Assembly (NCBI GenBank): GCA_947475315.1
Contig: CANJMY010000004.1
Location: forward strand, 19,182 to 83,181
DNA: 64,000 bases
Source of the DNA: Pseudomonadota bacterium
GTDB lineage: Bacteria; Myxococcota_A; UBA796; GCA-2862545
Direction of reading: 5' to 3'
Part shown: in pieces, positions 29,890 to 40,608 of the stretch
Layout of the letters: the number at the start of each line of letters is the position of its first letter
Position numbering within the stretch: position 1 is the first letter of the stretch
The notes under the pieces: generated by a model
What the model was told of the DNA's origin: nothing
Seen by the model: only the letters and a program-made list of their open reading frames with translations
Databases searched by the model: none
Made by a program: the position numbers and the translations under genes

Positions 29890-30696
29890 ATGATGAACAT
29901 CTCCCTGCGTGACCTGCTCGAGGCAGGCGTCCACTTCGGCCACCAGACCGGTCGCTGGAACCCCAAGATGAAGCCGTACATCTACGGCGCCAAGGACGGG
30001 ATCCACGTCATCGACCTGCAGAAGACGGCCAAGGGCCTGATCGACGCCAGCCGCTTCGCGACCGCCACGGTCCAGTCGGGTCGCCCGGTCCTGTTCGTCG
30101 GCACCAAGCGCGCGGCCCGCGACATCGTCGTGGAAGAGGCCAAGCGCGCTGGCATGCCCTACGTCTCGCACCGCTGGCTCGGCGGCACCCTGACCAACTG
30201 GGTCACCGTGAAGAAGTCCATCGAGAAGCTCCTCAAGCTGGAGCACGCTCGTGACGAAGGCCGCTTCGAGCTCCTCACCAAGAAGGAAGCCCTCGAGCTG
30301 ACCCGTGAGATCGCCAAGATGGACCGCGACCTCGGCGGCATCAAGCACCTCAAGGGCCTGCCCTCGGCCATCTTCATCATCGACCCCAAGAAGGAGCACA
30401 TCGCCATCCAGGAGGCCGCTTCGCTCGGCATCCCCGTGATCGGCCTCTGCGACACGAACTGCGATCCGAGCGGCATCTCCTACGTGATCCCCGGCAACGA
30501 TGACGCCATCAAGTCCGTCCGCCTGTTCACGGGCGCCGTGGCTGACGCCTGCATCGAGGGCCGCAACGCCTCCACCAACCGCTCTTCGGGCGCTTGGGTT
30601 GGCGAGCAGTCCATCGCCGCGGAAGGCGAAGTCGAGATCGTGAAGCGTGGCGGCCCCGCGGTCGAGCCCGCCGCCGAGACCGACGCCGAGGCCTGA
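29890..30696 (+). CDS. rpsB: 30S ribosomal protein S2
   Basis: 268 residues. [26 protein letters not shown] is the S2 N-terminal signature, and [26 protein letters not shown] residues near 200 are conserved. Three ATGs lie close together (29881, 29890, 29893); AGGA at 29877-29880 is 9 nt before 29890, favouring that one. The C-terminal extension (about 30 residues, rich in Ala/Glu) is longer than in E. coli. Paired with tsf as in most bacteria. Confidence 0.97.
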   Translation: MMNISLRDLLEAGVHFGHQTGRWNPKMKPYIYGAKDGIHVIDLQKTAKGLIDASRFATATVQSGRPVLFVGTKRAARDIVVEEAKRAGMPYVSHRWLGGTLTNWVTVKKSIEKLLKLEHARDEGRFELLTKKEALELTREIAKMDRDLGGIKHLKGLPSAIFIIDPKKEHIAIQEAASLGIPVIGLCDTNCDPSGISYVIPGNDDAIKSVRLFTGAVADACIEGRNASTNRSSGAWVGEQSIAAEGEVEIVKRGGPAVEPAAETDAEA

Positions 30697-30768
30697 TCGG
30701 CCCCCCGCGCCCGGGGCGTGTCCTGACGGACCGCCCTGGCCCCGTCCCTACCCAACTTTGGAGATTCC

Positions 30769-32243
<1,475 letters not shown>

Positions 32244-32342
32244 CCGTCCTGACCGCGCCCGTAGACGCGTTCCCCGTCAGCCGCCTCCCGGCGCGCGTGG
32301 CGCGGTGCAACGCGTTACCCCGTACCCGTTTCGGAGGACGTG

Positions 32343-32903
32343 ATGGAAGAGTACCTGCAAGCGGCCGAAGACGACATGAAGTCCGCGGTCGAGGCGCTGG
32401 GCAAGGATCTTCAGAAGATCCGCACCGGTCGAGCCACGCCCAAGCTCCTGGAGAACGTCCAGGTCGAGGTCCAGTCGTACGGCGCCACCATGCCGCTCAA
32501 TCAGCTGGCCACGGTGCAGGCGGCAGACGCGCGCCTCCTCGTCGTCACCCCCTGGGACAAGACCACGCTCCAGGACGTCGAGCGCGGCATCGTCGCGGCC
32601 GGCCTGGGCCTGAACCCGTCGAACGACGGCCAGATCCTGCGCGTGCCGATCCCGCCGCTGACGGCCGACCGTCGCCGCGACCTGGTCAAGCAGCTGCACA
32701 CCATGGGCGAAGACGCCAAGGTGCGGGTGCGCCACGTTCGCCGCGAGTACAACGAGACCTTCAAGGAAGGCGAAGAGAGCGGAGACATCACCGAGGACCA
32801 GCTCACGCGGTACCTCGACAAGGTGCAGAAGCTCACGGATGACTACGTCGAGAAGATCGACGCGGTCTGTGGCGCCAAGGAGAAGGAAGTCGTCGAGGTG
32901 TAG
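32343..32903 (+). CDS. frr: Ribosome recycling factor
   Basis: 186 residues from an ATG (an in-frame GTG precedes it directly) with TCGGAGGACGTG upstream. The whole length matches RRF: IRTGRATPKLLENVQVE, YGATMPLNQLATVQAADARLLVVTPWDK and the C-terminal helix KVQKLTDDYVEKIDAV. It releases ribosomes after termination together with EF-G. The stop lies 1 bp before the TTG start of uppS. Confidence 0.97.
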   Translation: MEEYLQAAEDDMKSAVEALGKDLQKIRTGRATPKLLENVQVEVQSYGATMPLNQLATVQAADARLLVVTPWDKTTLQDVERGIVAAGLGLNPSNDGQILRVPIPPLTADRRRDLVKQLHTMGEDAKVRVRHVRREYNETFKEGEESGDITEDQLTRYLDKVQKLTDDYVEKIDAVCGAKEKEVVEV

Positions 32904-32904
32904 G

Positions 32905-33678
32905 TTGGCAGAACCGAACGACGCTCGCGGCAGCGCGCGTCACGATGGCCCCATCCCGCGCCACATCGCCATCATCATGGATGGCAATGGCCGGTGGGCC
33001 CAGCAACATGGCCTCCCTCGCACCGCCGGTCACACGGCGGGGGCGGAGGCGGTCCGTGAGATCGTGCGTGCCTGCGGCGAGCTCGGCGTCGAGGTCCTGA
33101 CGCTCTACTCCTTCTCGACCGAGAACTGGGCCCGTCCTGAGGACGAGGTGGCCGCGCTGATGGGGCTGCTCGAGACCTACCTGCGCGACGAGACGCCGGA
33201 GCTGCTCCACAACAACGTGCGTCTGCGCGGCATCGGCGAGCTGGATCAGCTCCCCGACAACGTGCGCTGGCTCCTGCACGCCGCTGAGGCGGCCACCGCT
33301 GACAACACGGGCATGGAGCTGCTGCTGGCGCTGTCGTACGGCAGCCGCGCGGAGCTGGTGTCCGCCATCCGCGACCTCGCGCGTGAGGTGGCGGCCGGTC
33401 GGCTGAAGGCCGACGACATCGACGAGGCGCTGGTCGGCTCGCGCCTCTACACCGCCGGTCTGCCGGATCCGGACCTGCTGATCCGCACCAGCGGTGACCT
33501 CCGTGTCTCCAACTTCTTGCTCTGGCAGATCGCCTACAGCGAGCTGTACGTCACGTCGGTGGCCTGGCCCGACTTCCGTCGGCCCCAGCTGCTGGAGGCG
33601 CTGCATGCGTATCAGGCGCGTGAGCGTCGTTTTGGCAAGACAGGTGCGCAGGTCACGCCCCCCGAGGAAGGCTCTTGA
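32905..33678 (+). CDS. uppS: Isoprenyl transferase (undecaprenyl diphosphate synthase)
   Basis: 257 residues from a TTG placed after GAGGTGTAGG; no in-frame ATG exists before the conserved core. Motifs: IPRHIAIIMDGNGRWAQQ (catalytic Asp), LTLYSFSTENW and DLLIRTSGDLRVSNFLLWQIAYSELY. It makes the C55 lipid carrier precursor for cell-wall and polysaccharide synthesis. It overlaps cdsA by 4 nt (TTGA). Confidence 0.96.
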   Translation: MAEPNDARGSARHDGPIPRHIAIIMDGNGRWAQQHGLPRTAGHTAGAEAVREIVRACGELGVEVLTLYSFSTENWARPEDEVAALMGLLETYLRDETPELLHNNVRLRGIGELDQLPDNVRWLLHAAEAATADNTGMELLLALSYGSRAELVSAIRDLAREVAAGRLKADDIDEALVGSRLYTAGLPDPDLLIRTSGDLRVSNFLLWQIAYSELYVTSVAWPDFRRPQLLEALHAYQARERRFGKTGAQVTPPEEGS

Positions 33679-34478
33679 CGTCCACCCGAATCCTGGCCGC
33701 GGTGGTAGGCCTCGCGCTCGTTCTGCCGTTGCTGATCTGGGGCGGAATGGCGGGCATGGTCCTCCTCGTGTGCATCGGCGGCGTGATCGCTCTCGACGAG
33801 TACGCGCGCATGGCCTTCCCCGAGGACAACCTGTTTGCGCTGGCGTGGATGACGCTGTGCTCGGGCGTGGTCGTCGCCTCCTGGCTGGCCTTCCCCGAGC
33901 ACCTGGCGATCGTCGCGGGCGGCGTGGTGGTGCTGTCCATGGCCCAGGTCACGTTGCGGCCGGGTGACACACTCGACGGCGCGGCCGACAAGGCGGGGCG
34001 CTACGTGCTCGGCGTGGGCTGGATCGCGGGCCTGATGCCGTTCTTGCTGTCGCTGCGCGCGCTGGAGCACGGCATCACCTGGGTGTTCCTGGTGATGGTC
34101 ATCGCCTGGATGGGTGACACCGGCGCCTACTTCGCGGGCCGCGCGTTCGGGAAGCACCCGCTGTACCCCAAGGTCAGCCCCAAGAAGACCGTCGAGGGCC
34201 TGGCGGGCGGCTTTGCGGGCTCCACGGTGGGCGTGGCGGTCGTGAAGATGCTCTTCCTGCCGCAGCTGACGCCACTGGATGTCATCTTCTATGGAGTCGT
34301 GGCGAGCGGCTTGGGCGTGATGGGCGACCTGTGCGAGTCCATGCTGAAGCGGGCCTTCAAGGTGAAGGACTCTGGTTGGATCATGCCCGGCCACGGAGGG
34401 ATCCTGGATCGCATCGACTCCATGCTGTTTGTCGCGCCGACGGTCTACGCGTACGCTGTCCTGGTCCACGGGGCCTAG
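33675..34478 (+). CDS. cdsA: Phosphatidate cytidylyltransferase
   Basis: 267 residues from a TTG overlapping the uppS stop, preceded by GAGGAAGG. About seven to eight membrane segments; the C-terminal signature SMLKRAFKVKDSGWIMPGHG followed by GILDRIDS is complete. It makes CDP-diacylglycerol from phosphatidate and CTP. The next gene is rseP after 3 bp; the dxr gene that usually sits between them is missing here. Confidence 0.96.
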   Translation: MTSTRILAAVVGLALVLPLLIWGGMAGMVLLVCIGGVIALDEYARMAFPEDNLFALAWMTLCSGVVVASWLAFPEHLAIVAGGVVVLSMAQVTLRPGDTLDGAADKAGRYVLGVGWIAGLMPFLLSLRALEHGITWVFLVMVIAWMGDTGAYFAGRAFGKHPLYPKVSPKKTVEGLAGGFAGSTVGVAVVKMLFLPQLTPLDVIFYGVVASGLGVMGDLCESMLKRAFKVKDSGWIMPGHGGILDRIDSMLFVAPTVYAYAVLVHGA

Positions 34479-34481
34479 CGG

Positions 34482-36182
34482 ATGCACATTCTCCAGTACT
34501 TGGCGGCCGGCGGCTTCGCGATCGGGTTCCTGATCCTGATCCACGAGGCGGGGCACTGGGCCGCCGCCAGGATGCTGGGCATCGGCGTGCCGATCTTCTC
34601 GATCGGCTTCGGGCCGCGCCTGTTCGGGTTCCGCGCGGGCGGGACCGACTTCCGCGTGAGCGCGCTCCCGTTTGGTGGCTACGCGTGGATCGCCGGCGGC
34701 GACCAGTTCGGCGAGGACGACGCGGACGCGCCCCCGCGCGAGGTCGACGGGTCGCAGAGCATCGCCAACCGCCCGGTGTGGCAGCGCCTGTTCGTCAACG
34801 GCGCCGGGCCCGCGGTCAACCTGATCGTGCCGTACTTCATGCTGATCGGCGTGCTGCTCCACGGCCTGCCTGAGGCGGGCAACCAGCTCGGCGAGGTCCT
34901 ACCCAGCTCCACTGCCGAAGCGGCGGGCCTGCTGCCGGGCGACACCGTCGTCGGCGTGAATGGCCACGAGGTCGGCTACTGGAACGACATCCAGGACGAG
35001 CTGGACGAGGTGATCGACCACGGCGCGCCGATCCCGATGACGGTGGAGCGCGACGGCAAGCGCGTGGACCTCTCGCTGCCCGCGCACGCGATCACCGCGG
35101 ATCCGGACGGCGAGGCCAACCTGGAGCGGCTGGGCATCGAGGCCGCCACGCTCACCGCGCGGGTCGGCGTCGAGTCCAGCACGTCGCCCGCGGGCCGCGC
35201 GGGCCTCAAGACCGGTGACGTGATCGCCGCGGTGGACGGCAAGGCGGTCGACAGCTGGCGCGGCATGCTCCAGGCGATGTCGGGCGCCACCCACACGCTG
35301 TCGGTGAAGCGGCCGTTCGACGTCGACCTGGATCAGGCCACGCCGTCTCGCAAGGCGCCCGAGAACCTCACCTTCACGATCGATCGCGCGGCGGGTGACT
35401 ACGTGTCGCCGGTGCCCGCGTACGCCAACCCCTGGGGCTTCGCCCCGGCGATCGTCATGATGTTCGCGGTGAGCCAGGACAGCGTCGCCGAGAAGGCGGG
35501 CCTGAAGGGCGGCGACCGCATCGCCGTGGCCGACGGCCAGCCGATGCTCACGTTCGCGCAGCTGATCAACGCCACGCGCTCCACCTCGGTGAACGGCGCG
35601 CCGCCCCGCCAGATGGTGATCGGCGTGGTGCGTGAGGGCCAGCTGCTCTCCATCCCGCTGACGCCGCGCCTGCAGGTGGTGGACGGTCGTGAGACGCGCG
35701 CGCGTCCGCTGATCGGCGTGCAGAGCTACGGCGAGGTCGGCCGCTACATGCCGACGAAGGTGCGCCCGTTCACCGTGGCCGCCGCCGCCGCGCGCTCTGC
35801 CGAGACCATGGCCACGCAGATCGGCAACCAGTTCGCCATCCTGGGCAACCTGCTGACCGGCGCGTCCAGCGTGGAGAAGAACCTGGGCGGCCCTGTCGCC
35901 ATGTTCGTCGCCGCCGGCGAGACCGCCTCGATGGGCGTCGTGTACTACGTGACCTTGCTCGCCGCGATGTCGATCGGCCTGGGCGTGATCAACCTGCTGC
36001 CGGTGCCCGTGTTCGACGGCGGCCGCATCACGTTTGACCTGATCGAGGCGGTGCGCGGTCGTCCCGTGTCGATCGAGGTGCGCGAGAAGACCATGATCGC
36101 GAGCATCGTCGGCGTCGTCCTGCTGATGGTCTACGTGACGCGCAACGACCTCCTCCGGTTCATCGCCCAGTACTTCGCGTGA
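34482..36182 (+). CDS. rseP: RIP site-2 metalloprotease RseP
   Basis: 566 residues, longer than E. coli RseP (450). The zinc motif HEAGH is at 21-25, and the C-terminal NLLPVPVFDGGRI carries the third ligand. Between them lie about three PDZ-like segments (about 135-185, 215-270 and 320-390), consistent with the larger size. It cleaves transmembrane anti-sigma factors and cleared signal peptides. The stop overlaps the tsaB start by GTGA. Confidence 0.95.
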   Translation: MHILQYLAAGGFAIGFLILIHEAGHWAAARMLGIGVPIFSIGFGPRLFGFRAGGTDFRVSALPFGGYAWIAGGDQFGEDDADAPPREVDGSQSIANRPVWQRLFVNGAGPAVNLIVPYFMLIGVLLHGLPEAGNQLGEVLPSSTAEAAGLLPGDTVVGVNGHEVGYWNDIQDELDEVIDHGAPIPMTVERDGKRVDLSLPAHAITADPDGEANLERLGIEAATLTARVGVESSTSPAGRAGLKTGDVIAAVDGKAVDSWRGMLQAMSGATHTLSVKRPFDVDLDQATPSRKAPENLTFTIDRAAGDYVSPVPAYANPWGFAPAIVMMFAVSQDSVAEKAGLKGGDRIAVADGQPMLTFAQLINATRSTSVNGAPPRQMVIGVVREGQLLSIPLTPRLQVVDGRETRARPLIGVQSYGEVGRYMPTKVRPFTVAAAAARSAETMATQIGNQFAILGNLLTGASSVEKNLGGPVAMFVAAGETASMGVVYYVTLLAAMSIGLGVINLLPVPVFDGGRITFDLIEAVRGRPVSIEVREKTMIASIVGVVLLMVYVTRNDLLRFIAQYFA

Positions 36183-36838
36183 AGACCCTCGCGATCGACA
36201 CGACCGGCCCGGTGGTGGGCGTGGCGGCCTTTGACGGCGCGCGCGTGTCGGTGCGCTACGCGCGCGTCGGGCGCAATGTGGAGGCCGTGCTGCTCGACTG
36301 GGTGGTCGAGTGCTGCGCGGAGCTTGGCTTCACGGTCGGCGACGTCGACGGCGTGGCGGTCGCGGTGGGCCCGGGCGCGTTCACCGGCCTGCGCGTCGGT
36401 CTGTCCACGGCGATCGGCCTCGCGCTCGCGCGCGGCGTGCCGATGTGGGCCGGGTCTTCGCTGGTGTCGCGGGCGCGTCGTGCGGCGGGGCAGGGGAGCG
36501 TGATCGCCATGCTCGACGCCCGCAAACAGCGCGTCTATGCGTCGGCGGTCGTGGACGGCGTCGAGCGCACCGGCCCCGAGGACGTGGCGCCGCAGGTCGC
36601 GGTGTCCTGGATGACGGCGCCGTTCGTGGCGACCGGCGAAGGCGCGCTCGTGTACCGTGACGTGGTCGAGGCGGCCGGCGGCGTGGTGTTCGCGGACGCC
36701 GAGCACCCCGCGGTCGACGTGCTGGTGCGAATGGGCGCCGACGCGATCGCCCGCGGTGAGGGTGTGGCAGCGGTGGACATCACGCCGGTGTACGTGCGGG
36801 AGCCGGACGCGCGTCCGCGCGCGGGAGGGTCGACGTGA
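36179..36838 (+). CDS. tsaB: tRNA threonylcarbamoyladenosine biosynthesis protein TsaB
   Basis: 219 residues from a GTG overlapping rseP. The ASKHA fold is evident: LAIDTTGPVVGVAAFDG, and VAVAVGPGAFTGLRVGLSTAIGLA is the TsaB signature. It partners TsaD and TsaE in the t6A modification of ANN-decoding tRNAs. Ends in a 4-nt overlap with the next gene. Confidence 0.94.
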   Translation: MKTLAIDTTGPVVGVAAFDGARVSVRYARVGRNVEAVLLDWVVECCAELGFTVGDVDGVAVAVGPGAFTGLRVGLSTAIGLALARGVPMWAGSSLVSRARRAAGQGSVIAMLDARKQRVYASAVVDGVERTGPEDVAPQVAVSWMTAPFVATGEGALVYRDVVEAAGGVVFADAEHPAVDVLVRMGADAIARGEGVAAVDITPVYVREPDARPRAGGST

Positions 36839-37842
36839 GCAAGGACGGTCTGCGGGTCGGTGTGGCGGGTGCGACGGGCGCCTTGGGCAAGGAGATCATC
36901 TCGGTGCTGGAGGCGTCGCCGTGGCGGCCTGGCACGATCGTGCCGCTGGCGAGCGCCAAGTCGACCGTGCCATTCGTCGAGTGGCAGGGCAGCCAGGTGG
37001 CCGTGGATGAGCTCGGTCACGAAGACCTCGGCTCGCTCGACGCCGTGTTCGTGGCGCTGCCGCGCGCGGTCGCGCGTGAGTTCGTGGAGCGTGCCGCGGT
37101 CGCGGGCGTGCGCGTGGTGGACGCCTCCGGCAGCCACCTGGACGACCTGAACTTCCCGCTGGTCCTGCCGTGGATGGGCCTGGACAAGCTGGCGGCGCCC
37201 CGCGCGCGCGACGTGGCGGCGATCCCGTCCGCCGCGGCCACGCTGGTGGGCACCGTCGTCGGCGCCATCGCCCGTGGGTTTGACGTCGGTTCGGTCACCG
37301 CGACCGTCATGACGCCCGCGTCCGCCGCCGGTCGCGACGCCATCGAGGAGCTGTCGCGCCAGGTGGTGTCGCTGTTCAACGGCTCGCCGCCGCCGCGCAA
37401 GGTCTACCCGCAGGGGCTGGCGTTCGACCTGCTGCCGCTGGTGGGCGAGGCCGGTGTGACCGGCTGGTCCACCGAGGAGATCCGCATCGCCGCGGAGATC
37501 GGTCGGCTCACCTCGGTGCGCGCGGACGTCACGCTCGTCGCGGCGCCGCTGTTCTCCGGCATGGCGGCCACCATCCGCGTCGAGATCGACGAGGACGTGC
37601 TGGTCGAGGACGTGATCGACAAGCTCGAGGAGGGCCTGGTGAAGGTCACGGTGGGCAGCGATCCGCGCAAGCTGCCGCGCCCGCGCAAGCTCGAAGGCGA
37701 GCGTCAGGTGCACGTCGCGCGTGTCCGTCGCACGCTGGACGGCAAGGCGATCGAGCTGTGGGCGAGCATGGACAACCTGCGGGTCGCGGCAGTGGCGGCC
37801 GTCGGCACCATGGCGGCGCTGCTCGATCGGGAAGAGGGCTGA
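36835..37842 (+). CDS. Aspartate-semialdehyde-dehydrogenase-fold protein lacking the catalytic Cys (USG-1-like)
   Basis: 335 residues from a GTG. The NAD(P)-binding N-terminus GVAGATGALGKEI and overall pattern ([64 protein letters not shown]) match the Asd family. The position of the catalytic Cys (NPNC in real Asd) reads IPSAAATL (130-137), the catalytic His position (GHS) reads GMA with Met243, and the protein has no Cys anywhere. It cannot be a normal Asd; length and changes fit E. coli USG-1-type paralogs, whose function is unknown. Its place at the end of the cdsA-rseP-tsaB run is notable. Confidence 0.9.
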   Translation: MSKDGLRVGVAGATGALGKEIISVLEASPWRPGTIVPLASAKSTVPFVEWQGSQVAVDELGHEDLGSLDAVFVALPRAVAREFVERAAVAGVRVVDASGSHLDDLNFPLVLPWMGLDKLAAPRARDVAAIPSAAATLVGTVVGAIARGFDVGSVTATVMTPASAAGRDAIEELSRQVVSLFNGSPPPRKVYPQGLAFDLLPLVGEAGVTGWSTEEIRIAAEIGRLTSVRADVTLVAAPLFSGMAATIRVEIDEDVLVEDVIDKLEEGLVKVTVGSDPRKLPRPRKLEGERQVHVARVRRTLDGKAIELWASMDNLRVAAVAAVGTMAALLDREEG

Positions 37843-38037
37843 GCGCGACCGCGCGTCGCGACCGGGTGCGCGAGCGCGGTCGTGGATGACAGTTTGTCCA
37901 CGGTCGGGGGCGCTTCGGGACCCCAGGGACAGCTTGTCTCAGCGGGGGCCCGGAAGGCCTCGAAAACCCGGCCAGATGCGCGTCGGCACGGAGCTTGCTA
38001 ACGGGTTGGCGGCGCATGGTGCGCGGTGGGGCGTCGC

Positions 38038-40608
38038 ATGCTCGGTTGGTTGAGCCTGGTCGGTTTTGCGCTCGCTGCGCCCCCGGATCACGCCCCGACG
38101 GGCGCCTCGTTCGGCACCGCCAGCGCGGGCAGCGCCATCACCCGTATGGTCATGTCCAAGGACAAGCTGCGGGTCGCGGGCGTGTCGGATGCGGGCGGCC
38201 TGCTGTCCGCGCGCAAGGGTCAGGTGATCCTGGTGGATGCCAGCACCTGGACCGTCGGCGAGACCTCGTTCGCGACCGACGAGTGCTACGCGCTTTCGGT
38301 GGCGGTCGCGCCGCGCGCCGCCGGCGGCGACTGGGTCTGGATCGGCTGCCAGGACGGCACCATCGAGACCTGGCTTTGGAAGAGCGGCACACTCTCCGCC
38401 TACAAGGGCACGGGCACCAAGGCCCAGGTGTTCGACCTGGCCTCGCTGACCGACGGCACCGCCGCTCGCAGCGTGATCGGCCTGTGGCCGGGGGCGACGG
38501 GCGACGTGCTCTACGCGCTCGATGACGGAGACGCGTCGCAGGACACGTACGCGCACAAGCTGTTCGTCACGGACGGCGAGCTGACCGAGGACACGACCTA
38601 CGCGCCGTCGGGCATCTTCGGCGACGCCGATCCGATCGACGCGGTGCTGCGCCCCGGCCTGCTCAGCGACGACCCAGGCCAGGTCATCGTGGCGCACGGC
38701 GGGTCCAACTTCGCGATCTGGACGCTCTCGTCGGGCTTCGTCCAGCGCTCGCAGCTTGCCCTGCTGGCGCTCGACCCCACCGATCTCTCGCCACACGAGC
38801 TATCAGGCGCCTACGTCGCCGAGCGCGCGAACGACCGCATCTCGCGCTGGGACGGCACCACCTCGCCGAACTCCGTCGTCGTGCTGCGCGCCACCGGCCT
38901 GAACGCGCCGCGCTCGATCGTCTCGGTGACCGACTCCACGACGTCCGTCGTGTCGCACCTGGTGGCGGACGGCGACGGCAGCGGCAACCACCGCATCCAG
39001 GTGTTCGCCGACGTCACGGCCGAGCCGACCAGCGAGTTCAGCCTGGACTTCGTCACCGCCGACATGGTGTCAGGCCTCGACGGCTACGTGTTCGCCGGGA
39101 CCGAAGGCGGCACCATCCGCGTGCTTACGCGGGGGCCGTGGGTCGACAAGGTCAAGCTGTCCAAGAGCTCGGCCGTGTCCGGCGACTCGGTCGACTTGAC
39201 CTTCAAGTCCGACACCGACGGCAGCTACAACGTCGTACAAGACGGCACCTACAGCGGCGGCGGCACCACGCTGTCGTCGGGCGACGTCACGGCGAGCGCC
39301 AGCGGCACGGCCAGCTTCACGGTGGACTCCACCTGGACCGAAGGCGATCACTCGGTCTGGGTGCGCGTGACGGACGGCGGCGGTGACGTGGGCTACGCCC
39401 GCGCCGTGCTGACCATCGACAACCCGCCGACCGGCGTGCAGCTGCGCGACGCGAACGTCGGGTTCATCAACCGCGGCATCGTCCTGAACTTCGACGCGCT
39501 CACCGCGTCGGACACAACAGGCTACGATGTGTACATCTCGCGCGACCCGTTCACCGACGCGGACTATCCGGACGGCAGTGGGCCCACGGGCGTCGTCGAC
39601 GGCGTCACGTCTCCCATCTCGGTCGACCAGCCCACGGACTCCAGCACCGTGACGGTCACGATCCCCAAGCTGGTCAACGATACGACCTACTATGTCGCGG
39701 TACGCGGCAAGGATTCCAAGAGGTCCGGCCCCATGAGCAATGTGGTTTCCGAGACGCCCCGCGCCACCCTCTCCGCGTCCGACGTGACCGGCGAGGTTGG
39801 CGGTCCCCCCGCGTGGTGCGCCACCGGCCCCACGGGCCTGCTTGGCGGCATTGGCGTGCTGGGCGCGGCCGCCCTGATCCGCCGTCGTCGTGGCGCGCTC
39901 GCGGCGCTCGCGGTCGCGGCCCTGACCACCTCGTCCGTCGCGCGCGCGCAGGACGCGGAGGACGACGGCGGTCCGCCATCCACGCGCTCTCGTGGCCTGA
40001 GCCGCTTTGATCGCGACGTGACGCCCGCGTGGGGCAACTTCACGTTCGACGGCGGCAGCTACGCCTACAAGGACGCGACGATCCAGAGCATCTATGGCCA
40101 GCGCGGCGTGGACTTCCGGGTGTCGGCCGGCGTCCAGCTGTTCCGCTACGCCGAGGTCAACGTCGGCGTCGGCCTGATCACCAAGAAGGGCTTCACGGTG
40201 GACTCCACCGGCCAGACGTCGGCCGAGTACACCCGCCTGCAGATGGCGCCGTTCTCGCTGGACGCCCGCCTGCGGCTGCACGTGATCGACGAGCAGCCGG
40301 TCGTGCCGTTTGGCGGCGTGGGCGTGGACTGGATCTTCTGGCGTGAGACCCCGCTCGACGCCGACAAGGTGCCGGTGGCCGCGGGTCGCATCGTCGGCTC
40401 CAAGCTCGGCTGGCACTGGGACGCGGGCGTGAACATCCTGCTCGACACCTTCGCGCCCAACCGCGCGAGTGAGCTCGAGGCCCGCTCCGGCATCAACGAC
40501 ACCTGGCTGACCATCCAGTACCGCAAGCAGATCGTCGGCAAGACCGGGGACGCCGGGCTGGATCTGGACGGCTGGACGCTGTCCGGCGGCCTGAAGATCG
40601 ACTTCTAG
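38038..40608 (+). CDS. Surface protein with internal MYXO-CTERM-like signal fused to an outer-membrane beta-barrel
   Basis: 856 residues from the ATG (a GTG 12 bp upstream is possible). Signal peptide, then an N-terminal propeller-like region (about 20-360), Ig/fibronectin-III-like domains (about 365-575), then a MYXO-CTERM-like signal: Cys594 in PPAWCATGPTG, a hydrophobic stretch and RRRR at 615-618. Instead of ending, the frame continues without a stop into a second signal-peptide-like segment (GALAALAVAALTTSSVARA, cleavage after Ala637) and a 219-residue beta-barrel-like domain with alternating strands ending in SGGLKIDF (terminal Phe, as in BAM substrates). It looks like two exported proteins joined in frame. 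No promoter was recognised in the 195 bp upstream. Confidence 0.8.
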   Translation: MLGWLSLVGFALAAPPDHAPTGASFGTASAGSAITRMVMSKDKLRVAGVSDAGGLLSARKGQVILVDASTWTVGETSFATDECYALSVAVAPRAAGGDWVWIGCQDGTIETWLWKSGTLSAYKGTGTKAQVFDLASLTDGTAARSVIGLWPGATGDVLYALDDGDASQDTYAHKLFVTDGELTEDTTYAPSGIFGDADPIDAVLRPGLLSDDPGQVIVAHGGSNFAIWTLSSGFVQRSQLALLALDPTDLSPHELSGAYVAERANDRISRWDGTTSPNSVVVLRATGLNAPRSIVSVTDSTTSVVSHLVADGDGSGNHRIQVFADVTAEPTSEFSLDFVTADMVSGLDGYVFAGTEGGTIRVLTRGPWVDKVKLSKSSAVSGDSVDLTFKSDTDGSYNVVQDGTYSGGGTTLSSGDVTASASGTASFTVDSTWTEGDHSVWVRVTDGGGDVGYARAVLTIDNPPTGVQLRDANVGFINRGIVLNFDALTASDTTGYDVYISRDPFTDADYPDGSGPTGVVDGVTSPISVDQPTDSSTVTVTIPKLVNDTTYYVAVRGKDSKRSGPMSNVVSETPRATLSASDVTGEVGGPPAWCATGPTGLLGGIGVLGAAALIRRRRGALAALAVAALTTSSVARAQDAEDDGGPPSTRSRGLSRFDRDVTPAWGNFTFDGGSYAYKDATIQSIYGQRGVDFRVSAGVQLFRYAEVNVGVGLITKKGFTVDSTGQTSAEYTRLQMAPFSLDARLRLHVIDEQPVVPFGGVGVDWIFWRETPLDADKVPVAAGRIVGSKLGWHWDAGVNILLDTFAPNRASELEARSGINDTWLTIQYRKQIVGKTGDAGLDLDGWTLSGGLKIDF

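Noticed and set aside
36835..37842. Naming this gene asd
   Set aside because: No catalytic Cys or His; it is a non-enzymatic-looking paralog.
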